Shown: positions 49,734-57,255 of the stretch, piece after piece
How the letters are laid out: each line of letters begins with the position of its first letter
How positions within the stretch are numbered: position 1 is the first letter of the stretch
NCBI GenBank assembly: GCA_004556755.1
Contig: SFFW01000008.1
Span: 1 to 64,000, forward strand
DNA: 64,000 nucleotides
DNA from: Clostridiales bacterium
GTDB taxonomy: Bacteria; Bacillota; Clostridia; Oscillospirales; Oscillospiraceae
Direction: 5' to 3'
Notes under the pieces: generated by a model
What the model was told of the DNA's origin: nothing
Seen by the model: the letters and a program-made list of their open reading frames with translations, nothing else
Database searches by the model: none
Made by a program: the position numbers and the translations under genes

Positions 49734-50642
49734 TTATAATTCGTCTATGTACTTGCAGGCGGCAAGCGCTGCCGCCGAACCGTCGGCACAGGCGGTGGTG
49801 AGCTGGCGCACCGTCTTTTTCCGGCAGTCTCCGGCAACGAAAACGCCCGGAGTTTTGGTATAGCAGTCCTCGCCCGATTCGGCGTAGCCGGCACTGTCAA
49901 GCTCCAAGAGCTGCGCAAAGGCTGCGTTGTCGGGTGCGTGACCGATCGCAACAAAAAGTGCGTCTACCTCTATCTCACGCTTGTTTCCGGCAGCGTCCGT
50001 CACGGTGATCGAGCGAAGCTCGCCGTCGCCCGAAAGGGCGCTCACGGTGCTCTCCGTCACAAACTCGACGTTGCTCTTTTTCTCAAGCGCCTGCACGAGC
50101 TTTGCCTCGCCTCTGAATGTGCTGCGGCGGTGGATGAGATACACCTTCGAGCAGAGGTCGGAGAGCAGCACCGCATCCTGAAGTGCGGAGTTGCCGCCGC
50201 CGTACACCGCAGCGGGTCTGCCCTTGTAAAAGGCGCCGTCGCACAGTGCGCAGAAGCAAAGTCCCGCTCCGAGGTAGCTCTCCTCATCGGGGATGCCCGC
50301 CATTTTGGGCTTTGCGCCCGTCGCAACAATGACCGCCTTCGCCTCGAAAACGCCGCCGAACTCGGTTTTCACCTGCTTTACCGCACCGCAGTCGATGATC
50401 TCCAAAACCTCGTCCAGCTCAAACTCTGCGCCCTGATGCTCCGCCTGAGCCATCATGAGGTCGCCAAGCTCCATGCCGGATATGGACTCCACCGACGGGA
50501 AGTTTTCCACCTTCGGCGACCAAGTGATCTGACCGCCGAAGCCGCTTTTTTCGATGCACAGCACGGTTTTTCCGGCTCTGCGGGCATAGGTTGCGGCAGT
50601 GAGTCCCGCTGGGCCGCCGCCTATGATTATAATGTCGTACAT
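49734..50642 (-). CDS. trxB: Thioredoxin reductase-like FAD/NADPH oxidoreductase
   Basis: 302 residues. FAD site GGGPAGLTAATYARR, redox pair in CFCALCDGAFY (CALC where most enzymes have CATC), NADPH site GGGNSALQDAVLL and HRR. C-terminal FAD motif VFVAGDC. It transfers electrons from NADPH to redoxins. It is the third gene of the nrdG-nrdD operon (13 bp after nrdD), so it probably feeds the redoxin domain fused to NrdD. Confidence 0.9.
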   Translation of the reverse strand: MYDIIIIGGGPAGLTAATYARRAGKTVLCIEKSGFGGQITWSPKVENFPSVESISGMELGDLMMAQAEHQGAEFELDEVLEIIDCGAVKQVKTEFGGVFEAKAVIVATGAKPKMAGIPDEESYLGAGLCFCALCDGAFYKGRPAAVYGGGNSALQDAVLLSDLCSKVYLIHRRSTFRGEAKLVQALEKKSNVEFVTESTVSALSGDGELRSITVTDAAGNKREIEVDALFVAIGHAPDNAAFAQLLELDSAGYAESGEDCYTKTPGVFVAGDCRKKTVRQLTTACADGSAAALAACKYIDEL

Positions 50643-50655
50643 CGTACTCTGTCCT

Positions 50656-53025
50656 TTACTTGAAAAGGTACTGCTTTATCGCACCCGCACCCGCAAACTT
50701 CTCAATGCTGTCGCCGTCAACGACAACGAGCGTCGGCGCCTGACGGATGCCGTAGGAGCGGGCAAGCTCCTCATTCTCCTCGGCGTTTATCTTCTCGTAC
50801 TGAAGTCCCGCCTTGTCGAGGTAGCCGTATGCCATGCGGCAGTTGGGGCAGTTATTCTTCACGAACAGAATTGTGCGCTTCTCGTTAGACGGAGCGGCAC
50901 AGTCGCACTTTTTCTCCGCTTCGGGCATATTGAGCGGGCCGCTGTGCGTCAGCACGGAGGTCTCAACATTGTACTCCTTGCGATCCTTGTACTCCTGAGT
51001 TTTGCCGTTGTTCCAGTTCTGCACGGGGCGGTAGTAGCCGGTGATGCGGCTGTAGACCTCGGCGTTTTCGCCGCAGTGGGGGCAGACAAACTGCTCGCCC
51101 TCAAGGTAGCCGTGGTTCTTGCAGACGGAGTAGGTCGGGCTTATCGTGTAGTACGGCAGCTTGTAGTTTTCCGCGATAGTGCGGACAAGCTTTGCGGCGG
51201 CTTCCCAAGTGGGCAGCTTCTCGCCGAGGAAGGCATGGAACACCGTTCCCGAAGTGTACAGGGTCTGAAGCTCGTCCTGAATGTCGAGTGCGGAGAAGAT
51301 GTCGTCCGTGTAGCTGACGGGCAGGTGGCTGGAGTTGGTGTAGTACGGAACGCCGGACTTCTCGTTTGCGGTGATGATGTCGGGGAACTGCTCCTTGTCG
51401 TGCTTTGCGAGACGGTAGGAGGTGCTTTCCGCCGGGGTCGCTTCGAGGTTATACAGGTCGCCGTACTGCTCCTGATAGTCGGACAGGCGCTCTCTCATGT
51501 GATTGAGTACGTCCTTGGTAAACTGCTGGCACTTCTCGTGGGTCATGTCGCAGCGGATCCAGTTTGCGTTGAGTCCCACCTCGTTCATGCCGACAAGTCC
51601 GATGGTGGAGAAGTGATTATCAAAGGTGCCGAGGTAGTATTTGGTGTAGGGGTAAAGTCCCTCGTTAAGAAGCTTCGTGATGACGGTGCGCTTAATTTTC
51701 AGAGAGCGTGCCGCAAGGTCCATCAGCTTGTCAAGACGCTTGTAGAAGTCCGCCTCGTCGCTTGCAAGATATGCGATACGGGGCATATTGATGGTCACGA
51801 CGCCGACAGAGCCGGTGCTTTCGCCGGAGCCGAAGAAGCCGCCGGATTTCTTGCGCAGCTCACGCAGGTCAAGGCGCAGGCGGCAGCACATGGAGCGAAC
51901 GTCGGACGGCTCCATATCGGAGTTTATGTAGTTGGAGAAGTACGGGGTGCCGTACTTTGCGGTCATTTCAAACAGCAGCTTGTTGTTCTCGGTGGGGGTC
52001 CAGTCGAAGTCACGGGTGATGGAGTAGGTCGGGATGGGGTACTGGAAGCCTCTGCCGTTGGCGTCGCCCTCGATCATGATGTCGATGAACGCCTTGTTGA
52101 CCATTGCCATTTCCTCGACGCAGTCGCCGTAGGTGAAGTCCTGCTCCTTGCCGCCGACGATGGCGGGCATATCCTTGAGGTCTGCGGGGACCGTCCAGTC
52201 AAGGGTGATGTTGGAGAACGGAGCCTGAGTACCCCAGCGAGACGGAGTGTTCACACCGAAGATGAAGCTCTGTATGCACTGCTTGACCTCCTTGTAGGTC
52301 AGATTATCGACCTTGACAAAGGGGGCAAGATAGGTGTCGAAGCTGGAAAACGCCTGTGCGCCCGCCCACTCGTTCTGCATTATGCCGAGGAAGTTGACCA
52401 TCTGATTGCACAGGGTGCTGAGGTGGCTTGCGGGGGAGGAGTTTATCTTGCCGGGGATACCGAGACCCTGCTGGATGAGCTGCTTTAAGCTCCAGCCTGC
52501 GCAGTAGCCGGTGAGCATACTCAGGTCGTGCAGGTGGAAGTCGCAGTTGCGGTGTGCGTTTGCGATCTCCTCGTCGTATATCTCGCTGAGCCAGTAGTTG
52601 GCGGTGATTGCGCCGGAGTTTGAAAGGATGAGTCCGCCGACGGAATAGGTGACGGTGGAGTTTTCCTTCACACGCCAGTCAAGCACGTTGAGGTAGCCGT
52701 TCACCGTTTCCTTGTAGTCAAGGTAGGTGCTCTTCATGTTGCGGAGCTTCTCTCTCTGCTTACGGTAGAGGATGTACGCCTTGGCAACGCTCTCATAGCC
52801 GCCCCTCGACAGCACCGCCTCGACCGAGTCCTGAATGTCCTCGACCGCAATGTAGCCGTCCTTTATCTTGGGCAGGAAGTCCGCCGTGACCTTCAGCGAC
52901 AAAAAGTCGATGATATTCTCGGTGTACTCGGTATCCGTTGCCTCGAAAGCCTTTTTGATGGCTGCGGCGATCTTGTTGATGTCGAATTCGGCAATTTTTC
53001 CGTCTCTCTTGATGATCTGATACAT
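50656..53025 (-). CDS. nrdD: Anaerobic ribonucleotide reductase with fused redoxin domain
   Basis: 789 residues. An ATP-cone (1-95) precedes the class III glycyl-radical reductase. FGVNTPSRWGTQAPF is the active-site region, the zinc cysteines include CPHCG, and the glycyl radical site is RITGYYRPVQ (G663). After a Cys-containing linker, residues 714-789 form a glutaredoxin/NrdH-like domain with CPNC at 726-729 and QAPTLVVV (cis-proline). Ordinary NrdD ends near 700 residues. It reduces ribonucleoside triphosphates without oxygen. The fused domain suggests NADPH/TrxB as electron source instead of, or beside, formate. GGAGG precedes the ATG. Confidence 0.95.
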   Translation of the reverse strand: MYQIIKRDGKIAEFDINKIAAAIKKAFEATDTEYTENIIDFLSLKVTADFLPKIKDGYIAVEDIQDSVEAVLSRGGYESVAKAYILYRKQREKLRNMKSTYLDYKETVNGYLNVLDWRVKENSTVTYSVGGLILSNSGAITANYWLSEIYDEEIANAHRNCDFHLHDLSMLTGYCAGWSLKQLIQQGLGIPGKINSSPASHLSTLCNQMVNFLGIMQNEWAGAQAFSSFDTYLAPFVKVDNLTYKEVKQCIQSFIFGVNTPSRWGTQAPFSNITLDWTVPADLKDMPAIVGGKEQDFTYGDCVEEMAMVNKAFIDIMIEGDANGRGFQYPIPTYSITRDFDWTPTENNKLLFEMTAKYGTPYFSNYINSDMEPSDVRSMCCRLRLDLRELRKKSGGFFGSGESTGSVGVVTINMPRIAYLASDEADFYKRLDKLMDLAARSLKIKRTVITKLLNEGLYPYTKYYLGTFDNHFSTIGLVGMNEVGLNANWIRCDMTHEKCQQFTKDVLNHMRERLSDYQEQYGDLYNLEATPAESTSYRLAKHDKEQFPDIITANEKSGVPYYTNSSHLPVSYTDDIFSALDIQDELQTLYTSGTVFHAFLGEKLPTWEAAAKLVRTIAENYKLPYYTISPTYSVCKNHGYLEGEQFVCPHCGENAEVYSRITGYYRPVQNWNNGKTQEYKDRKEYNVETSVLTHSGPLNMPEAEKKCDCAAPSNEKRTILFVKNNCPNCRMAYGYLDKAGLQYEKINAEENEELARSYGIRQAPTLVVVDGDSIEKFAGAGAIKQYLFK

Positions 53026-53046
53026 TTTTTATCCTCCGTATTTCTC

Positions 53047-53739
53047 TCAAACGCCTCTTACCTGCGCTGCGGGAACGTATTCCCTCACCGCTTCGCAGAG
53101 TTCGTGCATTTCCTTTTCGTCAAACGCCGACAGTCCGTCCGGCAGGATGAGGTCCCCCGAATCCTTGAACTGCTGAAGGTAATATTCCTTCGCTCCGGCG
53201 ATCCATTTTGCGGCGCTCACAAGGCTCTCCCTCGTGTGGATGCCCCGAACGACCGTCGTCCGAAACTCGTAATCCACACTGCCGCAAAGCAGCAGCTCCT
53301 TCGAGCGCTCTATCGCCGACATATCGACGTCGGCTCCCGCCGCCTTCGCATATTCCTCCGGCGAATTTTTAATATCCATCGCTATGCGGTCGACAAGCCC
53401 CTCGGCGATAAGCCCGCTCAGCATATCCGGCCTTGTGCCGTTCGTGTCGAGCTTTATCATATATCCGAGTGCCTTGACGCTGCGCAGAAAGTCCGGCAGG
53501 TCGGCATGAAGCGTCGGCTCGCCGCCGGTCACCGCAACGCCCTCATAAAGTCCGCTGCGCTTTTTGAGAAACTCAAGCACGGCGTCGGTATCGCTGCGCT
53601 GCTTTTCCCTGTCGGGCAGCACCAGCGGTGCGTTGTGGCAGAAGGGGCATCTGAAATTGCAGCCGTCGGTAAAAACGGTGCAGGCGATGCGCCCCGGATA
53701 ATCCAACAATGTAAGCTTTTGAACACCTGAAATAATCAT
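53047..53739 (-). CDS. nrdG: Anaerobic ribonucleotide reductase-activating radical SAM enzyme
   Basis: 230 residues. CNFRCPFCHN is the CxxxCxxC cluster motif and AVTGGEPTLH the SAM site. It installs the glycyl radical on NrdD. The C-terminal part is longer than in the shortest NrdG proteins, as in the pyruvate-formate-lyase-activating-like subgroup. ATG 53739 is chosen since GAGGAG lies 6 bp before it. Confidence 0.93.
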   Translation of the reverse strand: MIISGVQKLTLLDYPGRIACTVFTDGCNFRCPFCHNAPLVLPDREKQRSDTDAVLEFLKKRSGLYEGVAVTGGEPTLHADLPDFLRSVKALGYMIKLDTNGTRPDMLSGLIAEGLVDRIAMDIKNSPEEYAKAAGADVDMSAIERSKELLLCGSVDYEFRTTVVRGIHTRESLVSAAKWIAGAKEYYLQQFKDSGDLILPDGLSAFDEKEMHELCEAVREYVPAAQVRGV

Positions 53740-53761
53740 CGGCATCTCCTCTCGGCTTTAC

Positions 53762-53790
53762 ACTATAATCCATATTGCGCCCCTTGTCAA
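53762..53790 (-). promoter_or_regulatory. Promoter of nrdG-nrdD-trxB operon
   Basis: On the minus strand a consensus TTGACA (53790-53785), a 17-bp spacer and TATAGT (53767-53762). Confidence 0.85.
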
Positions 53791-53797
53791 GCACAAA

Positions 53798-53813
53798 ACA
53801 CAAAATATAGACG
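53798..53813 (-). promoter_or_regulatory. NrdR-box-like site 1
   Basis: ACACAAAATATAGACG resembles the NrdR box on one half (ACAC..AATAT.). It lies 8 bp upstream of the -35. Confidence 0.5.
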
Positions 53814-53838
53814 ATTTTACCGTTTTGTAACCACCCTA

Positions 53839-53854
53839 CCACAATATTTTGTGG
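53839..53854 (-). promoter_or_regulatory. NrdR-box-like site 2
   Basis: CCACAATATTTTGTGG, nearly palindromic and close to the NrdR consensus. Its centre is 41 bp from site 1, about four helical turns, so both sites face the same side, as expected for paired NrdR binding. Confidence 0.65.
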
Positions 53855-54036
53855 TGCATCATTTTACCCTCTGTTATCGTTTCGGGCATTTCCCAAATAA
53901 TGAAATTTCGGCGTCATGCAAAAAATCGCCGATTCTCAAGGCCTGTCGCCGTTTTTTTACAGCTTTGCAGCCGCAGTTTTTGTTATCATGCAGGATAAGC
54001 TTCACAAAATATGGCTGGTCAAAAGCACAAGACCTG
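53855..54036. other. Divergent spacer upstream of phosphatase gene
   Basis: I see no gene here. Confidence 0.4.
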
Positions 54037-54045
54037 TGTTATACT
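54037..54045 (+). promoter_or_regulatory. Extended -10 of SLH-phosphatase gene
   Basis: TGTTATACT 38 bp before the start codon. -35 weak. Confidence 0.55.
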
Positions 54046-54082
54046 GAATACATCCAAATTTTATAAACAGGAGGAATCACCA

Positions 54083-55840
54083 ATGAAGTTCAGCAAGAAA
54101 CTTTTGACAATGCTGCTCGTGCTGGCGATGGTATTCTCGCTTTGCATCCCCGCACTTGCAGACAACGACAAGATCACGATCGGCGGACTTGAGAACAACA
54201 CATGGATGACCAAGTACGGCAACGTGAACACCGACTGCACCGCCGAGAAGTTCTCGGAAATGGGCTTTGAGTGGGGCGACCTCGTAAAGGTCAGCTTCCT
54301 TGATCAGGAGCTTGTCTTGCCCGTTGTACCCACCTACTCCTATGTTGATTCCGGCAAGCCCGCCATCATCCTGGGCAAGGGCGCAGACGGCAGCCCCGAC
54401 GGCTATGTCTCCCTTGCCATCAACATGGGCAACTTCGCCGAGACCTACCAGCTTGCTCAGAAGCACAAGAACGACGACGGCTCTTGGTACTGGACGGCAT
54501 GGGAAGGAGTCAGCTTCCCCGTCGAGCTCAAGTTCGTCATGGCCGAGGAGGACGGCTACCGTGCCGAGTATATTCTGCACGATCTCCAGCGCACCAATGT
54601 CCGCACTGACTACCTCTCCCTCACCGACGCCGAGTTTGCAAACTTCCGCAACATCGGCACCACCGGCATGGGTGAAAATATCCTCTTCAGAGGCTCCTCT
54701 CCCATAAATCCCGAGCTCGGCCGCAACACCTACGCAGACGCTGCTCTTAAAAACGCAGGCGTCACCGTTATCATGAACCTCGCAGACAGCGCCGTCTCCG
54801 CCGATGCCTATCCCGGCTACGGCGACAGCTACTATCACGAGCAGAATGTCATCTTCCTGAATCTCGGCGTTGACTTCCAGGCAGAGGAATTTAAGACCGG
54901 TCTGGCTCACGGTCTCCGTTACTTTGCGGAGCATGAGGGTGTGTACTACGTCCACTGCACCGAGGGCAAGGACCGTGCCGGCTTTGTTTCCGCTCTGCTT
55001 GAGTGCTTCATGGGCGCAAGCTACGACGAGGTCGTCGCAGACTACATGGTGACCTACAAGAACTACTACGGCGTAGAACCCGGCACCGACAAGTACGAAG
55101 CGATAGCAGCCTCCAACATTATAAAGAGCCTTGAAAAGGCGTTCGGCGTCGAGGATCTCAAGACCGCCGACCTCAAGGCGGAGGCAGAGGAATACATAAA
55201 GGAGATCGGTCTTTCCGACGACGAGATCGCAGCACTCAGAGCAAACCTCGGCCGCAGCGGGGAAGCATTCGTTCCCTTCTCCGACATTTCCGAGAGCGGC
55301 TGCCGTGAGTACATCCTCGGCGCATATGACTTCGGCATCGTAAACGGCTACGCCGACGGCACCTTCCGTCCCAACGCCGGTGTCACCCGTGCGCAGTTTA
55401 TAACCATGCTCTACCGCATGAGCGGCGCTCCCGCTCCCGAAAAGGCAGCGCTTGACTTCTCCGATGCCGACAGCATTGCCGAGCCTTATCTCGACGCCGT
55501 GAACTGGGGCGTTCAGAACGGCATCATCAAGGGCTTCGCCGACGACACCTTCCGTCCCGACCAGCTGATCAGCCGTGCGCAGATGGCAACCTTCATAGCA
55601 CGCTTCATTCAGATGAGCGAGATCTATGACGAAGCCAAGATGAGCGAGCTTGTAAAGCCCTACGACTTTGCAGACAGCTCCGACATCGCAGCGCCTTACG
55701 CCGAGTCCGTGAACATCATTGCAAATCTTAAAATAATGAACGGCGTCGGCAACAATCTCTTTGCTCCCGACGGCACCGCAAACCGTGGTATGGCGGCGAC
55801 CGTGCTTCTGAGAGCATATCAGACCCTTTTCATTAAGTAA
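54083..55840 (+). CDS. Exported tyrosine-phosphatase-like protein with SLH domains
   Basis: 585 residues. Signal peptide ending ALADN (about residue 27). Residues 30-130 resemble the C-terminal domain of SAM hydroxide adenosyltransferases (YGNVNTD, YSYVDSGKPAII, LAINMGNFA). Residues about 175-370 form a Y_phosphatase3-type domain with the CX5R loop HCTEGKDRAG (C292, R298) and FRGSSPINPE near its start. Residues 395-585 hold three SLH motifs. A secreted, wall-tethered phosphatase acting on tyrosine-phosphate or phosphoinositide-like substrates is inferred. GGAGG precedes the ATG. Monocistronic. Confidence 0.85.
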   Translation: MKFSKKLLTMLLVLAMVFSLCIPALADNDKITIGGLENNTWMTKYGNVNTDCTAEKFSEMGFEWGDLVKVSFLDQELVLPVVPTYSYVDSGKPAIILGKGADGSPDGYVSLAINMGNFAETYQLAQKHKNDDGSWYWTAWEGVSFPVELKFVMAEEDGYRAEYILHDLQRTNVRTDYLSLTDAEFANFRNIGTTGMGENILFRGSSPINPELGRNTYADAALKNAGVTVIMNLADSAVSADAYPGYGDSYYHEQNVIFLNLGVDFQAEEFKTGLAHGLRYFAEHEGVYYVHCTEGKDRAGFVSALLECFMGASYDEVVADYMVTYKNYYGVEPGTDKYEAIAASNIIKSLEKAFGVEDLKTADLKAEAEEYIKEIGLSDDEIAALRANLGRSGEAFVPFSDISESGCREYILGAYDFGIVNGYADGTFRPNAGVTRAQFITMLYRMSGAPAPEKAALDFSDADSIAEPYLDAVNWGVQNGIIKGFADDTFRPDQLISRAQMATFIARFIQMSEIYDEAKMSELVKPYDFADSSDIAAPYAESVNIIANLKIMNGVGNNLFAPDGTANRGMAATVLLRAYQTLFIK

Positions 55841-55853
55841 GCCCTTCATATCG

Positions 55854-55879
55854 GCCGATGCGGGGTTCCCCGCATCGGC
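55854..55879 (+). terminator. Terminator of SLH-phosphatase gene
   Basis: GCCGATGCGGGG - TT - CCCCGCATCGGC followed by TTTTC. Confidence 0.85.
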
Positions 55880-55917
55880 TTTTCTATTTTGCTTTTCTAT
55901 TTTGCTTTTCTATTTTA
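55879..55917. repeat. 13-bp tandem repeat, three copies
   Basis: CTTTTCTATTTTG occurs three times head to tail (last copy ends in A), directly after the terminator stem. It lengthens the U-rich tail and may be slippage-prone. Confidence 0.85.
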
Positions 55918-56015
55918 TGCTTAGCATTAAATACCGTCTCAGGTTGTAGCATCTGCCACACATACTGTGCGGCACAAGTATTATATTGTAAGCACAACAC
56001 ATAGGGAGTGATAGT

Positions 56016-56669
56016 GTGATACGAAGAATAATCGAGATCGACAGGGAAAAATGCAACGGCTGCGGCGCCTGCGTCAGGGCGTGCCACGAGGGTGCGATAG
56101 CACTCGTCGACGGCAAAGCGCAGCTCATGCGGGACGACTACTGCGACGGCATGGGCGACTGTCTGCCCAACTGCCCCACCGATGCGATACGCTTTGTCGA
56201 GCGTGAGGCTCTCGCCTACGACGAGGCGGCGGTCAAGGCGAACATGGCGAAAAAGAAAACCTCCGTCAGCGTTTCGACACTGAAGGCAGGCAGCGCCGAC
56301 CGCCACGGAAGCCGGGTCTCAAACTGGCCCGTGCAGCTCAAGCTGACCCCCGTGAAGTCCAAATACTTCGACGGTGCGCATCTTCTCATTGCAGCGGACT
56401 GCACCGCCTACGCCTACGGCAGCTTCCATGAGGATTTCATAGACGGCAGAACGCTGCTCATAGGCTGTCCCAAGCTCGACGCCGTCGATTACGCCGAAAA
56501 GCTCGGCGAGATACTGTACGCAAACGACGTGCGCAGCGTAACGCTCGTGCGGATGCAGGTGCCCTGCTGCGGCGGTCTTGAGCTTGCCGCAAAGCGTGCG
56601 ATAGCCGCCTCCGGCAAGGACATCCCGCTCTCCGTCGTCACCGTCGCAAGCGACGGCAGACTGCTCTGA
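56016..56669 (+). CDS. Ferredoxin-like 2[4Fe-4S] protein with extra C-terminal domain
   Basis: 217 residues. CNGCGACVRACHEGA and CDGMGDCLPNCPTDA are cluster-binding motifs (residues about 13-55). The rest (SNWPVQLKLTPVKSKYFDGAHLLIAADCTAYAYGSF … VPCCGGL) is a conserved domain found in anaerobe '4Fe-4S binding proteins' of unknown role, often near nitrosative stress genes. GTG start, GGGAG 8 bp upstream. No such stress gene is adjacent. Confidence 0.8.
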   Translation: MIRRIIEIDREKCNGCGACVRACHEGAIALVDGKAQLMRDDYCDGMGDCLPNCPTDAIRFVEREALAYDEAAVKANMAKKKTSVSVSTLKAGSADRHGSRVSNWPVQLKLTPVKSKYFDGAHLLIAADCTAYAYGSFHEDFIDGRTLLIGCPKLDAVDYAEKLGEILYANDVRSVTLVRMQVPCCGGLELAAKRAIAASGKDIPLSVVTVASDGRLL

Positions 56670-56689
56670 AAAAACTTTTCCGCTTATAC

Positions 56690-56718
56690 TTGATTTGTTC
56701 ATAACTGCGTAGTACACT
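56690..56718 (+). promoter_or_regulatory. Promoter of marR-ABC operon
   Basis: TTGATT (56690-56695), a 17-bp spacer and TACACT (56713-56718). The -10 lies inside the operator palindrome. Confidence 0.7.
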
Positions 56719-56745
56719 TTAGGCTATTGTAACCTAAAGTGTACT
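56711..56745 (+). promoter_or_regulatory. MarR operator palindrome
   Basis: AGTACACTTTAGG - 9 bp - CCTAAAGTGTACT, 13-bp perfect arms, covering the -10 and the likely transcription start. A bound MarR would block the operon, giving autorepression. Confidence 0.8.
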
Positions 56746-56763
56746 TTTTATTTGGAGGCAGAG

Positions 56764-57255
56764 ATGAACAACGAAGAATTGCAGGAGCTTGTCCTGCGCC
56801 TAATGCCGCAGTGGCAGCACCGCCTCGCAAAGCCCTTTAAGTCGCTGCTTGCCGACGGCATCAGCCCGAAGGTGTATCACAGTATGCTGATCCTGTCGGA
56901 GAGCGACGCCCCCTTGTCGATGGGCGAGCTGGGAAGCGCCATGCATATGACAAAGCAGCAGGCGACGAAGGTCGTAAACAGGCTCATTGAGCATGAGCTG
57001 GGTCAGCGCAGCGGCGATAATAGCGACCGCCGCATCGTGCGTATAGAGCTTACCGATAAGGCGAAGGCTTATATCGAAAGCTTCCGCATCCTGCAAAGCG
57101 AATACTACGGCAGGCTGTTTTCCGGAATGGAGGAGCGTGACCGCACAGACTTCGCCGAGGCGCTGCGGACTCTTGACAGAATTTTCGAAAAACTGCCGTG
57201 CGTCTGCACGGAGAAGGGAGGAGAAGAATGCTCAAAAGGCTCGCACAAAGTATAA
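56764..57255 (+). CDS. MarR-family regulator of the ABC exporter operon
   Basis: 163 residues. Winged helix LGSAMHMTKQQATKVVNRLIEHELGQRSGDNSDRRIVRIEL. First gene of the operon and preceded by its probable operator. TTTGGAGG lies before ATG 56764. The 3' end overlaps the first ABC gene by 28 bp, coupling repressor and pump. Confidence 0.9.
   Translation: MNNEELQELVLRLMPQWQHRLAKPFKSLLADGISPKVYHSMLILSESDAPLSMGELGSAMHMTKQQATKVVNRLIEHELGQRSGDNSDRRIVRIELTDKAKAYIESFRILQSEYYGRLFSGMEERDRTDFAEALRTLDRIFEKLPCVCTEKGGEECSKGSHKV

Noticed and set aside
50656..53025. Long open frames antisense to nrdD, groEL and the SLH-phosphatase gene (several over 300 codons)
   Set aside because: They lie exactly opposite well-recognised genes, have no ribosome sites or family resemblance, and are expected from GC-rich codon bias.
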